NCBI GenBank assembly: GCA_021824575.1
Contig: JAKAKJ010000020.1
Location: 1 to 32,164 of the forward strand
Reading direction: 5' to 3'
Source of the DNA: Chloroflexota bacterium
GTDB lineage: Bacteria; Chloroflexota; Anaerolineae; Anaerolineales; Villigracilaceae
Length of the DNA: 32,164 bases
Part shown: piece after piece, positions 1 through 8,117 of the stretch
Position numbering within the stretch: the stretch's first letter is position 1
How the letters are laid out: every line of letters begins with the position of its first letter
Program-made: the position numbers and the translations under genes
The notes under the pieces: generated by a model
The model's input: the letters and a program-made list of their open reading frames with translations, nothing else
Told to the model about the DNA's origin: nothing
Database searches by the model: none

Positions 1-2
1 GA

Positions 3-27
3 TAGTGCAAGGTTTTTTCTGTAAATT
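3..27 (+). repeat. IS256 left terminal inverted repeat
   Basis: This 25-bp end pairs with 1288-1312 in inverted orientation at 21 of 25 positions. The outermost five bases (TAGTG) and the innermost twelve match perfectly. Confidence 0.85.
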
Positions 28-61
28 CGATCAAGTGTTACCTCGCGATTTTATATTGTGA

Positions 62-1228
62 TTAAGTTGAACCTTCAAAAGTTAGATAGGTTCTGCCGGT
101 CAACCACTCCTCGCTGATCTCACTGAGCACTGCAGAGACCAGACGTAAACAAGAAGCTTGGTTTGGAAAGATCGAGACGACCCGAGCGCGGCGACGAATT
201 TCGCGATGGAGTCTTTCCACGCCGTTGGTAGTGCGCAACAATTTTCGAAAAGCACCCGGAAAAGAAAAAACACTGAGGCCTTCCGGGATGTTAGTCGCCA
301 TCCATTCCGATAAATGCGAAGCGGTCTTTTCGTACTTCTTCACCGCTTTGGCAAGATATTCATCGGCCGTGGCACGATCCGGTGCTTGGAAGATCGTGCG
401 TATGTCATCGGCCACTTCCATGAGCATGTCCTTGTGCGGAACAAAAGCTTGAGCGTTTTGTTGGATATGAAACTGACATCGCTGCCAGGGAATGCCGCCA
501 AATACCGCCAAGCGAGCAGCTCGCAATCCAGCGTGATCGTCACTGGTGATGAGTTGTACTCCACCCAGTCCGCGTTTCTTCAGGCTTTCGAGAAAAGTGC
601 GCCAATGAATTTCATGCTCACTCAACGACACAGAAACGCCCAGGATCTCACGTTTCCCTTGTGGCCTGACGCCCACCGCCACCAAAACTGCCAGGTGACG
701 CACCTGTCCGTCTTCGCGGACCTGTTCGTAGTACGCATCCAAGAAGAGATATGGATATTCGCCCAAGGGCCGCTCGCGCCACTTCGCAAGCTCCGCATCC
801 ATCTGCGCCGCTGCCTGGCTCACCGTGGAAGACGAGACATTCACACCGCACAACTGCTCAGTGATGGCTTTGACTTTCCGGGTGGAAACGCCTTGCACAT
901 ACATCTCAGCCAGCGCCAGCGTCAGAGCGCGTTCGCTGCGCAGTCCCTTCTCCAACGCTTCGGGATAGAACCCGCCTTCTCGTACTTGTGGGATCGCAAA
1001 GGTGATATCCCCAACACGAGTTCGCACGGTCTTCGGTTTGTACCCGTTGGCGTATCCGGATCGTTCTGGGCTATGTTGGTAATGTTCTGCCTTCAAATGC
1101 TCAGCTCGTTCGGCTTGCATGGCCGTGTTGATGATGACTCGGATTAGTTCCGGTAGAACCTCCAGTCCTTGTTGTTGCACTTGCTCCACAAGCTCTGCAG
1201 GTAGTGTAAAATCTTCGCGGTAGGTCAT
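62..1228 (-). CDS. IS256/Mutator-family transposase
   Basis: This 388-residue protein has the usual length and layout of IS256-family (Mutator-like) DDE transposases, which move the element by a copy-out mechanism. The probable catalytic triad is visible: Asp164 (in LFLDAYYE), Asp230 (in ITSDDHAGL) and Glu338 (in NGVERLHREIRRR). The family's C-x2-H signature is Cys251/His254 (WQRCQFHI). The N-terminal ~100 residues form the helical DNA-binding part. The start is supported by AGGAG seven bases upstream. There is no frameshift or internal stop, so the enzyme is probably functional. It lies antisense to the methylase remnant it precedes. Confidence 0.95.
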   Translation of the reverse strand: MTYREDFTLPAELVEQVQQQGLEVLPELIRVIINTAMQAERAEHLKAEHYQHSPERSGYANGYKPKTVRTRVGDITFAIPQVREGGFYPEALEKGLRSERALTLALAEMYVQGVSTRKVKAITEQLCGVNVSSSTVSQAAAQMDAELAKWRERPLGEYPYLFLDAYYEQVREDGQVRHLAVLVAVGVRPQGKREILGVSVSLSEHEIHWRTFLESLKKRGLGGVQLITSDDHAGLRAARLAVFGGIPWQRCQFHIQQNAQAFVPHKDMLMEVADDIRTIFQAPDRATADEYLAKAVKKYEKTASHLSEWMATNIPEGLSVFSFPGAFRKLLRTTNGVERLHREIRRRARVVSIFPNQASCLRLVSAVLSEISEEWLTGRTYLTFEGST

Positions 1229-1287
1229 GTACTTCTCCTTTTTGGTCTCGCAACCGCAAGGATAACACTTGACCTACCTTTCATTGC

Positions 1288-1312
1288 AATTTACAGAAAC
1301 AATCCTACACTA
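1288..1312 (-). repeat. IS256 right terminal inverted repeat
   Basis: This is the inverted partner of 3-27. A TTGCAA (1284-1289) and TACACT (1306-1311) spaced by 16 bases could form an outward-facing promoter reading into the truncated methylase gene; that is weak evidence from base matching alone. Confidence 0.8.
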
Positions 1313-1365
1313 CTGAAGAAGCGGAGGGTGTTTATTATCGAATTTTAGAAATTGATCCTTTCAAT

Positions 1366-2490
1366 GTGAAAGACGAAAACCATGTAAATGTTTTGATTCA
1401 AGTTGTTGCTCAATTTCAGGACTATTCGTTTGTGTTATCTCACAAAACCGATCTTTACCAAGTTGTATTTCATCGGTTTGCCACAGAATTCTCGAAACAA
1501 CAAAACGCTCAATTTGTTACACCTCTTCCACTTATTGATTTTTTGGTAAACATTGTAAATCCAAGAAATGGGGAATCGGTAATTGACCCAACTGTTGGAA
1601 TTGCCGATTTTCTCTCAGTTTCTTTTATAAACTCTCAGAGCAAATTAGATGACAATAATATTTATGGGATTGACATTGATCCGCAAATGATAATGTTGGC
1701 AACTTTGAACATGCTGTTGAACGGCGATGGTAATGCCAAGTTAAAATCTCAGCCAGGGCAAGGCTCTATATTACATAAGTTCGACAACAAAGGCGAATTA
1801 CTCGAACTCGCTCCAGAGGTCAACAAAAATGGTGATTGGGACAATAGAAAAGATAGTCGAAAACTCAAGAAATTTGATGTAGTGCTTACTAATCCACCAT
1901 TCGGCGAAGATAGAGCGTGGAGACCAGATCCAAAAACAAGCGAAACAGACATAGCCGAATGCTACGAGTTATGGAATATCGCACGCGCTGGTGATTGGAT
2001 AGATAAGGGCTTAGTGTTTCTGGAAAATGCTTATAGAATCCTTGGGGAAAATGGCAGATTAGGCATAGTTCTTTCCAATTCTATTGCGTCCATTGAACGT
2101 TGGCAGGAGGCTCGCGAATGGTTAATGGAAAGAATGCGAATTGTTGCCATTTTCGACCTCCCCGAAAATGTCTTTGCTGAAACAGGAGTTAATACTACAC
2201 TTTTGGTTGCATATAAACCCAGTGAAAAAGAATTGAAAAAACTGCAAGACTCTGACTACAAAATCTTTTTTAAAGATATAAAAAGAATTGGCTATGAAAT
2301 CCGAACGTCAAAGCGCGTTAAAAAATTTGAGCCACTCTACAAAATTAACTACTCTACTTTTGACATTGAGATTGACAATGAAGGTAACCCTATTCTAAAT
2401 GAAGAATTTACAAATACAGTAAATGAATTTAGAAATTGGTGCAAGTCTCAGGAAAAGACTTTACAAGATTTGTTTATCAAGGTTAAGTGA
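1366..2490 (+). CDS. hsdM: Type I restriction-modification N-6 adenine methyltransferase (HsdM-like), 5'-truncated by IS256
   Basis: The protein matches the core of HsdM-type methylases, which form the modification enzyme of type I systems with an HsdS subunit. Visible motifs are a degenerate SAM-binding motif I (DPTVGIADFL instead of the usual DPxxGxGGFL), an IDIDPQM acidic loop, and the catalytic motif IV NPPFG. The frame is open upstream of the GTG at 1366 back through 1313 and on into the insertion sequence (…EEAEGVYYRILEIDPF…), and no ribosome-binding site precedes 1366. The original N-terminal helical domain has therefore been cut off by the IS. Base composition is clearly more AT-rich than the genes to the right, which suggests acquired DNA. 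Whether any active product is made is doubtful; no hsdR is in view. Confidence 0.8.
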   Translation: MKDENHVNVLIQVVAQFQDYSFVLSHKTDLYQVVFHRFATEFSKQQNAQFVTPLPLIDFLVNIVNPRNGESVIDPTVGIADFLSVSFINSQSKLDDNNIYGIDIDPQMIMLATLNMLLNGDGNAKLKSQPGQGSILHKFDNKGELLELAPEVNKNGDWDNRKDSRKLKKFDVVLTNPPFGEDRAWRPDPKTSETDIAECYELWNIARAGDWIDKGLVFLENAYRILGENGRLGIVLSNSIASIERWQEAREWLMERMRIVAIFDLPENVFAETGVNTTLLVAYKPSEKELKKLQDSDYKIFFKDIKRIGYEIRTSKRVKKFEPLYKINYSTFDIEIDNEGNPILNEEFTNTVNEFRNWCKSQEKTLQDLFIKVK

Positions 2491-2491
2491 T

Positions 2492-4003
2492 ATGAGATAC
2501 ACAGGCGTTCCTAAAGAAATTTCATCCACAGAAGTAGCGAAAAATGGCTGCTCGTTTTCGCCCGCCCAATATAACCATGTCATTCTTCCAAACACCAATT
2601 ATCTTTATGTGCGCGATTTCTTGAGCAGAGAGTTGAAACGTTCAGATTTGGGCATAGAAATAGGTTCAATAAATTATATTGATTGGTCGCCGAAATACTT
2701 TTTTAGAACTAAAGGGCTCCAGTACTATTCCTTCTTACCAGAGATCAATAATGATGAAAGTATCATTCCAATTAATCCAAAAGCATTTGTAAATCAAAAT
2801 CTAAAAGAAGGAGATTTAATCCTTTCAAAAGACAGCAACATTGGGGAAATAATAATTCTCGACAAAGATTATCCTGACTGGATGCTGTCAGGTGCTTTAT
2901 ATAAATTGCCTGTAAAGAAATGGAAATATTATCTTCTCGCATTCATTAAGCATGATTGCTTTCGAGAACAACTGGATTTTATGGTTCCGAAGAGTGCCAC
3001 TATACGCCACGCAAAAACAATTTTCTTGGGCTGCAAAATTCCCCTGCCAACTAAGAACCAAGATATGGTTATTCAATATGTGGAGGAACTAGTCAAGGCT
3101 CTTGTCAACAAAGAGAAAGAGATAGCGCGAAAACATAACTATATTATCGAGTCGATTAAGAAGGAGTTGGAGAATAATCAAAGACCCCAAAAATATGTTT
3201 ATGAATTTCCTTCGATTGCCGAACTACGTGGTGCGGGGCGAATCGACACAAATTTATTTACTCCTCATTTCAAGACAGAGGAGTTCAAAATAAAAAATTA
3301 TAAAAATGGCTATTCAGCTATCGAATCCCTGAACTTTGAAATTTCGCGTGGCCAGAATCTACAAATCACAGCGATTGGCAAAAGTATTTATAGCCAAGCG
3401 ATGTTTCCCAACTTTTATACTCTTATGATGCCAAAACATCTATCGAAATACGGTACGATAGATGAAGTTGAGTATTTAGGAAATAGAAAAAAATTGAAGA
3501 CATTGAAGAAAGGCGATCTGATTTTTGGGGCAGAGGGTTTTGAAAAGGGACGCTCTATTGTGGTGTTGGATGAAAAGAGTAAGACCATAACAAATATTCA
3601 CGGAATAACTCTTCACCATCGAGAGGGCAATCTTGTCTTGTCAATATTTGTGAAGTGTTTTCTTGATTATCTTCGAGCAATTCGGCTAATTGATTTATAC
3701 GCAGTAGGTGGTAATGGTGGAAGCTTGTCAATGAAATATTGGCATGTTATTCCTTTTCCTAATTTCCCAGAGCTCAAACAAAAAGAAATAAGTAAACTCT
3801 ATTACAGCCCTAATGCTTCCCTAGATGTTGACAAATTGACGATTGATAATTTTGTAAAAAGAAATAATGATTTTGACGTCAATGCTGGAATTACTGAAAT
3901 TGATTGGTCAGCAAAGAAAATAAAAGCCAGACTTGATGAAGTTTTAGATCAAATAACAAAAGATGAGCCTGTCAAGATAACGTTTGATTTTCTACAGAAG
4001 TAG
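2492..4003 (+). CDS. hsdS: Type I restriction-modification specificity subunit (HsdS-like)
   Basis: This 503-residue protein begins one base after the methylase stop (TGA-T-ATG), so the two were co-transcribed; an in-frame upstream ATG inside hsdM (2423) is less likely as the start. It has the HsdS plan: two target-recognition halves (about residues 5-190 and 255-440) separated by a charged coiled-coil stretch (about 195-230, KALVNKEKEIARKHN) and a second helical tail near the C-terminus. Recurring KxGDLI phrases (KEGDLIL, KKGDLIF) typical of S subunits occur in both halves. It would select the DNA sequence methylated by the HsdM partner. The function is inferred from family resemblance; the partner gene upstream is broken. 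Confidence 0.78.
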   Translation: MRYTGVPKEISSTEVAKNGCSFSPAQYNHVILPNTNYLYVRDFLSRELKRSDLGIEIGSINYIDWSPKYFFRTKGLQYYSFLPEINNDESIIPINPKAFVNQNLKEGDLILSKDSNIGEIIILDKDYPDWMLSGALYKLPVKKWKYYLLAFIKHDCFREQLDFMVPKSATIRHAKTIFLGCKIPLPTKNQDMVIQYVEELVKALVNKEKEIARKHNYIIESIKKELENNQRPQKYVYEFPSIAELRGAGRIDTNLFTPHFKTEEFKIKNYKNGYSAIESLNFEISRGQNLQITAIGKSIYSQAMFPNFYTLMMPKHLSKYGTIDEVEYLGNRKKLKTLKKGDLIFGAEGFEKGRSIVVLDEKSKTITNIHGITLHHREGNLVLSIFVKCFLDYLRAIRLIDLYAVGGNGGSLSMKYWHVIPFPNFPELKQKEISKLYYSPNASLDVDKLTIDNFVKRNNDFDVNAGITEIDWSAKKIKARLDEVLDQITKDEPVKITFDFLQK

Positions 4004-4071
4004 AATGATGCATATAAAGGATTGATTGAAGTTTGGATCAAGATATGGTTAGGCAAGAGATTGCGAAAGGA

Positions 4072-4180
4072 CCTCACCCCCGGCCCCTCTCCAAATGGAG
4101 AGGGGCGTGCGTTCTCCCTCCCCTTTCGGGGATCGCGAAGCATTCCGTAGCGCAGCGAAGGAAGGCTGGGGTGGGGTTTT
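4072..4180. repeat. Interspersed hairpin repeat (cccctctcc…ggagagggg)
   Basis: The non-coding stretch between hsdS and the DUF559 gene contains a perfect 9-bp inverted repeat (4084-4092 / 4097-4105, 4-base loop) in a C-rich context, followed by a degenerate second arm (ctccctcccctttcgggg). From memory, this type of sequence is a dispersed intergenic repeat in many environmental bacterial genomes. It is not part of a gene. Confidence 0.55.
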
Positions 4181-4196
4181 GAATTAGAATCATCCC

Positions 4197-4592
4197 ATGC
4201 CAGTCAAAAACCCTTCGACTTCGCTCAGGCCAGGCATCATCCCAGGTCAACGCGTCACAAAAGAAAAACTCCAACGCGCTCGCGAACTGCGGCATGAAAT
4301 GACTCCCGCCGAAAAGATTCTTTGGCAGGAACTACGCGGGAATAAGTTGGGTGTCCATTTTAGGAGACAACAGATCATCGCGGGGTTCATCGTTGATTTT
4401 TACTGTCACGAGGCAGGATTGATCATTGAAGTGGATGGAGACATCCATGATTTACAAAAAGAAGAAGATGTAAGGCGAGAAAAGGTTTTGCAAGAGATGG
4501 GGTTACAGATTGTCCGCTTTCGGAATGAAGAGGTTACGAAGAGTTTGTCTGCGGTTCTGGAGAAGATCAGTGAATTAGCGAGAGCAGCATAG
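4197..4592 (+). CDS. DUF559 family endonuclease-like protein
   Basis: A 131-residue protein of the DUF559 family, which has a Vsr/PD-(D/E)xK-like nuclease fold. Typical features are seen: the LRHEMTPAEKILWQELR opening, GVHFRRQQIIAGFIVDFYC, and an acidic core EVDGDIHD. The first ~20 residues (NPSTSLRPG) are encoded by a dispersed repeat at 4212-4235, so the true start could be internal. Such genes are often found as solitary cargo near repeats and mobile DNA. Its biological role is unknown; cleavage of mismatched or branched DNA is only a guess from the fold. Confidence 0.75.
   Translation: MPVKNPSTSLRPGIIPGQRVTKEKLQRARELRHEMTPAEKILWQELRGNKLGVHFRRQQIIAGFIVDFYCHEAGLIIEVDGDIHDLQKEEDVRREKVLQEMGLQIVRFRNEEVTKSLSAVLEKISELARAA
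4212..4235 (+). repeat. Dispersed 24-bp repeat, copy 1 (inside DUF559 gene)
   Basis: The 24-base segment beginning ccttcgac matches the complement of 18381-18404 at 20 of 24 positions. Both copies lie within reading frames and are translated as low-complexity insertions. Confidence 0.6.
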
Positions 4593-4659
4593 AAGCGGGG
4601 TAAGAAAAATCGCATGACTGCGTCGATTTGTCAACAACCTATAAAAACGAGGAGTCAAC

Positions 4660-4774
4660 ATGAATGGTAAAACAGTTTTAATCACAGGCGCGAGCGCGGG
4701 CATTGGCCTGCAAAGATGCGTTCGATGTGTTGGAGGATTATGTGGATCGGCTGGGAGTGCTGACAAGCAAGTAG
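4660..4774 (+). pseudogene. Remnant of an SDR gene start fused to an unrelated tail
   Basis: A good ribosome-binding site (GAGGAG) precedes an ATG whose first 18 codons read MNGKTVLITGASAGIGLQ. This is nearly the same as the start of the SDR at 5851, with 26 identical consecutive bases. Similarity then stops abruptly. In another frame the DNA reads KDAFDVLEDYVDRLGVLTSK followed by a stop, which looks like the C-terminus of a different lost gene. The structure is that of a deletion joining the start of a duplicated SDR gene to the end of another gene. No product is expected. Confidence 0.65.
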
Positions 4775-4820
4775 CGCAATTTCGATCCTCCTTCTTAAGG
4801 AATTTATTAAAGATATTCAC

Positions 4821-4837
4821 GGTGGCTTGAGGCCACC
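4821..4837 (+). other. Short hairpin in the GNAT gene leader
   Basis: The inverted repeat GGTGGC-TTGAG-GCCACC lies 23 bases before the GNAT start. It has no following T-run on the plus strand, so it is more likely a leader structure than a terminator. Confidence 0.35.
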
Positions 4838-4859
4838 TATAAATATTGTGGAGATTATT

Positions 4860-5828
4860 ATGGCTGAAAAAGTTTATCTTGATCCCAGCCTGACTCTGCG
4901 ACCAGCACGCTGGACAGACATCAATGCTGTGGCAAAACTCACTCATCATGTCGCGGAAATGGATGGCGACGCAAGTTTTGTGCTTACAGCCGAAGAACTT
5001 GCAAACGACTGGAAGAGTGAAGGCTTTAGTGTGGAGCGCGACGTTTTTGTTGTGGAAACCCAGGATGGACGCGTGATTGGCAGTGAAGAATTTTATAACG
5101 AGAATAATCACTGTAAGCTTATCGCGGACGGTTGTGTTCACCCGGAGTTCAGAGGGCTGGGTATTGGTTCTTCCCTGCTTGAAAAAATAGTCGAACGCGC
5201 ACAGGTTGAAATGAAACTTGCTGCATCTGGCGCGCGGGTATTTATCCAGAGTTCAATAAACAACAAAGATGAAGCAGGACACGCCTTGCTTCGATCCAAT
5301 GGTTACTCTCCTGTCCGCTATTTTTGGCACATGGAGATCAAATTGCAGGAAGCTCCTGCCCCCGTGGCATTTCCGGCTGGCATTGAATTGCGACCGTTTA
5401 TCAAAGATGAACATGCCATTGCCGTTTGGCAGGCGGATAACGAAGCCTTTCGCGATCACTGGGGCAGTCATGATCGAACCTATGAAGAATGGTCACATGG
5501 AAAATTTGGTAACCCAAATTTTGACTCCACTTTGTGGATGATCGCCTGGGTTGGAAACGAAATAGCGGGCTTTTCGCAGAACCGCTATCGTCAAGGAATT
5601 GGCTGGATTGGAACTTTGGGAGTCCGCCGCGCGTGGCGCAAGAAGGGACTTGGTATCGCTTTGTTGCGTCACTCCTTCGGTGAATTTTACAAACGCGGTA
5701 CGACTACCATCGGCCTTGGCGTGGATGCATCCAACCCCACGGGAGCTACGCGGCTCTATCAGCGGGCAGGTATGGTTGTGGCGGGTGAATTTGTCACGTA
5801 CGAAAAAGAACTAAGGGCTGCAGGGTAA
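4860..5828 (+). CDS. Tandem GNAT-domain N-acetyltransferase
   Basis: This 322-residue protein has two GNAT acetyltransferase domains, each transferring an acetyl group from acetyl-CoA to an amine. The acetyl-CoA pyrophosphate loops are VHPEFRGLGIGSSLL in the N-terminal half and RRAWRKKGLGIALL in the C-terminal half, the latter followed by the family phrase NPTGATRLYQRAGM. The ATG at 4860 (MAEKVYL) is preferred to an earlier in-frame ATG at 4827, which lies in a leader hairpin. Two-domain GNATs include mycothiol synthase, but the substrate here cannot be told. It is followed after 22 bases by an SDR gene. Confidence 0.85.
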   Translation: MAEKVYLDPSLTLRPARWTDINAVAKLTHHVAEMDGDASFVLTAEELANDWKSEGFSVERDVFVVETQDGRVIGSEEFYNENNHCKLIADGCVHPEFRGLGIGSSLLEKIVERAQVEMKLAASGARVFIQSSINNKDEAGHALLRSNGYSPVRYFWHMEIKLQEAPAPVAFPAGIELRPFIKDEHAIAVWQADNEAFRDHWGSHDRTYEEWSHGKFGNPNFDSTLWMIAWVGNEIAGFSQNRYRQGIGWIGTLGVRRAWRKKGLGIALLRHSFGEFYKRGTTTIGLGVDASNPTGATRLYQRAGMVVAGEFVTYEKELRAAG

Positions 5829-5850
5829 AATTATTTCAAAAGGAATCGTT

Positions 5851-6693
5851 ATGAATAACAAAACAATCCTAATTACAGGCGCGAGCGCGGGCATTGGCCT
5901 ACAAAGCGCCATTGGGCTGGCAAAGTTAGGCGCGGAAGTGGTGATGGTCGGGCGCGATGAAGGACGCACTGCACAGGCGGCGGCGCTTGTCAAATCACAA
6001 ACGGGAAATCAAGCGGTTACGTATCTGCTGGCTGATCTATCATCGTTGAAGGCTGTCCGCAAACTGGCGCAGGAGTTCAAGGACAAATATAAAAAACTGG
6101 ATGTGCTGCTCAACAACGCGGGCGCGATCTTTTTGACCCGCAAAGTGAGCGTGGACGGCTACGAGATGTCGCTGGCGTTAAATCATCTCAATTATTTTCT
6201 GCTGACAAGTCTGCTGCTGGATATGCTCAAGTCGGGGCCATCGGGACGGATTGTCAATGTGGCGTCACGCGCACATTATCGAGGTCACGTGAATTTTGAC
6301 GATCTGCAAAGTCAGCACGGGTATAACGGAATGCGGGTTTACGGCATGTCCAAATTGATGAATGTGTTGTTCACTTATGAACTGGCGCGGCGGCTGCAAG
6401 GCACGAACGTCACGGCCAATTGTCTGCACCCGGGATTTGTGGCCAGCAACTTCGCGGGCAACAACGGCTGGTTCGTGCGCTTCGGCATGAAATTTATGTC
6501 CGGGCGCATCTCGGTGGAAGATGGGGCCAAGTGTTCGATCTATCTAGCATCCTCACCGAACGTGCAGGGCATCAGCGGGAAGTATTTCAACTACGATCTG
6601 AAAGAGACGCGTTCTTCCGATGAGTCCTATGATGAGGCCGAAGCAAAGCATTTATGGGACGTCAGCGAACAGTTAGTGGCAGCATCCAAATGA
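5851..6693 (+). CDS. Short-chain dehydrogenase/reductase, retinol-dehydrogenase-like
   Basis: A 280-residue classical SDR that would reduce or oxidise a carbonyl/hydroxyl group with NAD(P)(H). The cofactor-binding TGASAGIG (residues 10-17), the NNAG motif, the catalytic Ser (NVASRAH) and the YGMSK (YxxxK) motif are all present. The layout resembles the eukaryotic RDH/WW-oxidoreductase subgroup rather than fatty-acid FabG. AAGGA precedes the start. The 5' end is duplicated as a remnant at 4660. The natural substrate is unknown. Confidence 0.88.
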   Translation: MNNKTILITGASAGIGLQSAIGLAKLGAEVVMVGRDEGRTAQAAALVKSQTGNQAVTYLLADLSSLKAVRKLAQEFKDKYKKLDVLLNNAGAIFLTRKVSVDGYEMSLALNHLNYFLLTSLLLDMLKSGPSGRIVNVASRAHYRGHVNFDDLQSQHGYNGMRVYGMSKLMNVLFTYELARRLQGTNVTANCLHPGFVASNFAGNNGWFVRFGMKFMSGRISVEDGAKCSIYLASSPNVQGISGKYFNYDLKETRSSDESYDEAEAKHLWDVSEQLVAASK

Positions 6694-6739
6694 TCATGAT
6701 TTCCAGGTAAGCAGACATAAATTTTACAAGAGAGACAGT

Positions 6740-7585
6740 ATGCAAAGTGTAGTCGTCACCGGCGTTTCAACCGGAATTGGTTGGGGAACCGCGAAAATTT
6801 TGATTCAAAAAGGATTCCGCGTTTTCGGAAGTGTGCGAAAAGGACAGGATGCGGAACGACTGTCCGAAGAGTTTGGCGAAAATTTTATTCCGCTGATCTT
6901 TGATGTCACAGATGAAACAGGCGTGCAAGCCGCGGCGCGGCGAGTCCGTGAGCAGCTCAACGGCGAGACGCTGTTTGGGCTGGTCAACAACGCCGGCATC
7001 GCCGTTCCCGCGCCGCTCATCCACCAACCCACCGACGATTTTCGACACCAGCTCGAGGTGAATTTGGTCAGTGTGTTGATCGTCACGAAAGCCTTCGTCT
7101 CTCTGCTTGGCAGTGATCGCTCGCTGCATGGCCGGCCCGGACGCATTATCAACATCAGTTCGGTCGGAGGCCAGAATGGCGGACCGTTTCTCGGCGCGTA
7201 CGCCGCGTCCAAACATGGATTGGAGGGTTTCTCGGAAAGCCTGCGGCGCGAGTTGATGCTTTACGGAATTGACGTCATCATCGTGGGCCCCGGTTCGGTC
7301 GCGACCCCAATCTGGGACAAGGCCGAACAGGTTGATCTTTCATCCTATGCGGATACCGAATACGTCGATGCGGCTCAGCGCGTGCAAAAATTCATGATCA
7401 AGGATGGACGCAACGGTTATCCGCCGGAAAAAGTTGGTGAGGTCGTTTGGCACGCACTGACAACACCGCGGCCGCGCGTGCGATATTCTGTGGTGCCGGG
7501 CAGTTCCATTAATCGAGTTATTCAACAGATATTACCGAAACGATTTGTAGATAATATCATCGCAAAGAACTTGGGATTCAAATAA
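6740..7585 (+). CDS. Short-chain dehydrogenase/reductase
   Basis: A 281-residue SDR with TGVSTGIG at residues 7-14, NNAGIAVP, the active Ser in NISSVGG and YAASK. The layout (long substrate-binding C-terminus ending in a basic PKRFVDNIIAK segment) is that of 17-beta-hydroxysteroid-dehydrogenase-like SDRs. It follows the previous SDR by 46 bases on the same strand with GAGAGA before the start, so the two may be co-transcribed. The two proteins are only distantly alike, so this is not a recent tandem copy. The substrate is unknown. Confidence 0.87.
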   Translation: MQSVVVTGVSTGIGWGTAKILIQKGFRVFGSVRKGQDAERLSEEFGENFIPLIFDVTDETGVQAAARRVREQLNGETLFGLVNNAGIAVPAPLIHQPTDDFRHQLEVNLVSVLIVTKAFVSLLGSDRSLHGRPGRIINISSVGGQNGGPFLGAYAASKHGLEGFSESLRRELMLYGIDVIIVGPGSVATPIWDKAEQVDLSSYADTEYVDAAQRVQKFMIKDGRNGYPPEKVGEVVWHALTTPRPRVRYSVVPGSSINRVIQQILPKRFVDNIIAKNLGFK

Positions 7586-7594
7586 AGTTGGCAG

Positions 7595-7666
7595 ATGTCA
7601 TTGCGAGGAGCGGAGCGACGTGGCAATCTCGTGTTGAAAACAGGAGGCTGCTTCGCAACGACATCC
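7595..7666. repeat. REP-like dispersed repeat (attgcgaggag family), copy 1
   Basis: The intergenic sequence between the SDR and arsR has the core attgcgaggag followed by a cggagcgacg block and caatctc, and is bounded by gatgtc and gacatc. The same core occurs in reverse at 10883-10939. This is a dispersed intergenic repeat. Confidence 0.6.
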
Positions 7667-7679
7667 ATGCAAGTCGCTC

Positions 7680-7707
7680 TTGACAAATAGATAAATGTCT
7701 ATATAAT
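7680..7707 (+). promoter_or_regulatory. arsR promoter with ArsR operator
   Basis: A consensus TTGACA (7680-7685) and TATAAT (7702-7707) are separated by 16 bases. The inverted repeat ATAGA-N6-TCTAT (7687-7702) fills the spacer and would block polymerase when bound. The same inverted repeat recurs before arsM at 8088-8103, which supports an ArsR operator and autoregulation relieved by arsenite. Confidence 0.8.
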
Positions 7708-7727
7708 ACAAATCGAAGGTTATCAAT

Positions 7728-8039
7728 ATGAAATTTGATCCTGTTTTATTTGCCAAAGCCATCGCCGACGAGACCCGCCAAAAGATCATGAACATCTGTT
7801 GCTGCGAGTCGCTTTCGGTCAACGAGATCGTCGAGAAGCTGGATGTCTCACAACCCACCGTCTCGCATCACCTTGCCATTTTGCGCGAGGCTGATCTCGT
7901 CACCATCCGCGAAGAGGGCAAACAGACTTTTTATTCGCTCAACCAGGAGCGCGTCTCGTTTTGCTGCGGCCAATTGATGATCAAGTTCGCGCCGGAAACG
8001 AAGACAACCGAGAAGCTCGTCAAAACCATCGCCAGCTAA
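7728..8039 (+). CDS. arsR: ArsR/SmtB-family metalloid-responsive repressor
   Basis: A 103-residue winged-helix repressor. The recognition helix region is SQPTVSHHLAILREADLV, followed by the wing (IREEGKQTFYSL). Candidate arsenite-binding thiols are Cys24-Cys25-Cys26 at the end of an early helix (NICCCES) and Cys79-Cys80 (SFCCGQ) near the dimer interface; the usual ELCVCDL form is altered. The neighbour is an arsenite methyltransferase, and both genes are preceded by the same ATAGA-N6-TCTAT repeat. The protein therefore probably represses both and lets go on binding trivalent arsenic. Confidence 0.88.
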   Translation: MKFDPVLFAKAIADETRQKIMNICCCESLSVNEIVEKLDVSQPTVSHHLAILREADLVTIREEGKQTFYSLNQERVSFCCGQLMIKFAPETKTTEKLVKTIAS

Positions 8040-8087
8040 AGATCGGGATGCAGCGGATCCCTGCATCCTTTCTTTTCGCCAAAACAC

Positions 8088-8103
8088 ATAGACAATCATC
8101 TAT
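8088..8103 (+). promoter_or_regulatory. Second ArsR operator, upstream of arsM
   Basis: ATAGA-N6-TCTAT matches the arsR operator exactly in both arms and spacing. It lies 14 bases before the arsM start and overlaps a TATATAA sequence that may be the -10 element. AAGGAG follows as the ribosome-binding site. Confidence 0.7.
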
Positions 8104-8117
8104 ATAAGGAGACCAAA

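Larger units (their letters stand above)
3..1312 (-). mobile_element. IS256-family insertion sequence, complete
   Basis: A single transposase gene is bounded by imperfect 25-bp terminal inverted repeats at 3-27 and 1288-1312 (21 of 25 positions match; the shared inner part is TTTCTGTAAATT). A second, subterminal inverted pair (tcaagtgtta at 31-40, its complement at 1263-1272) lies inside. The element ends next to an open frame that reads into the methylase gene at 1313-2490, so it seems to have inserted into that gene. The left flank is only two bases long in this window, so the 8-9 bp target duplication expected for this family cannot be checked. Confidence 0.9.

Noticed and set aside
314-1147. 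Plus-strand open frame of 277 codons opposite the transposase
   Set aside because: It is fully antisense to a well-conserved IS256 transposase; its translation shows no family resemblance and no ribosome-binding site.
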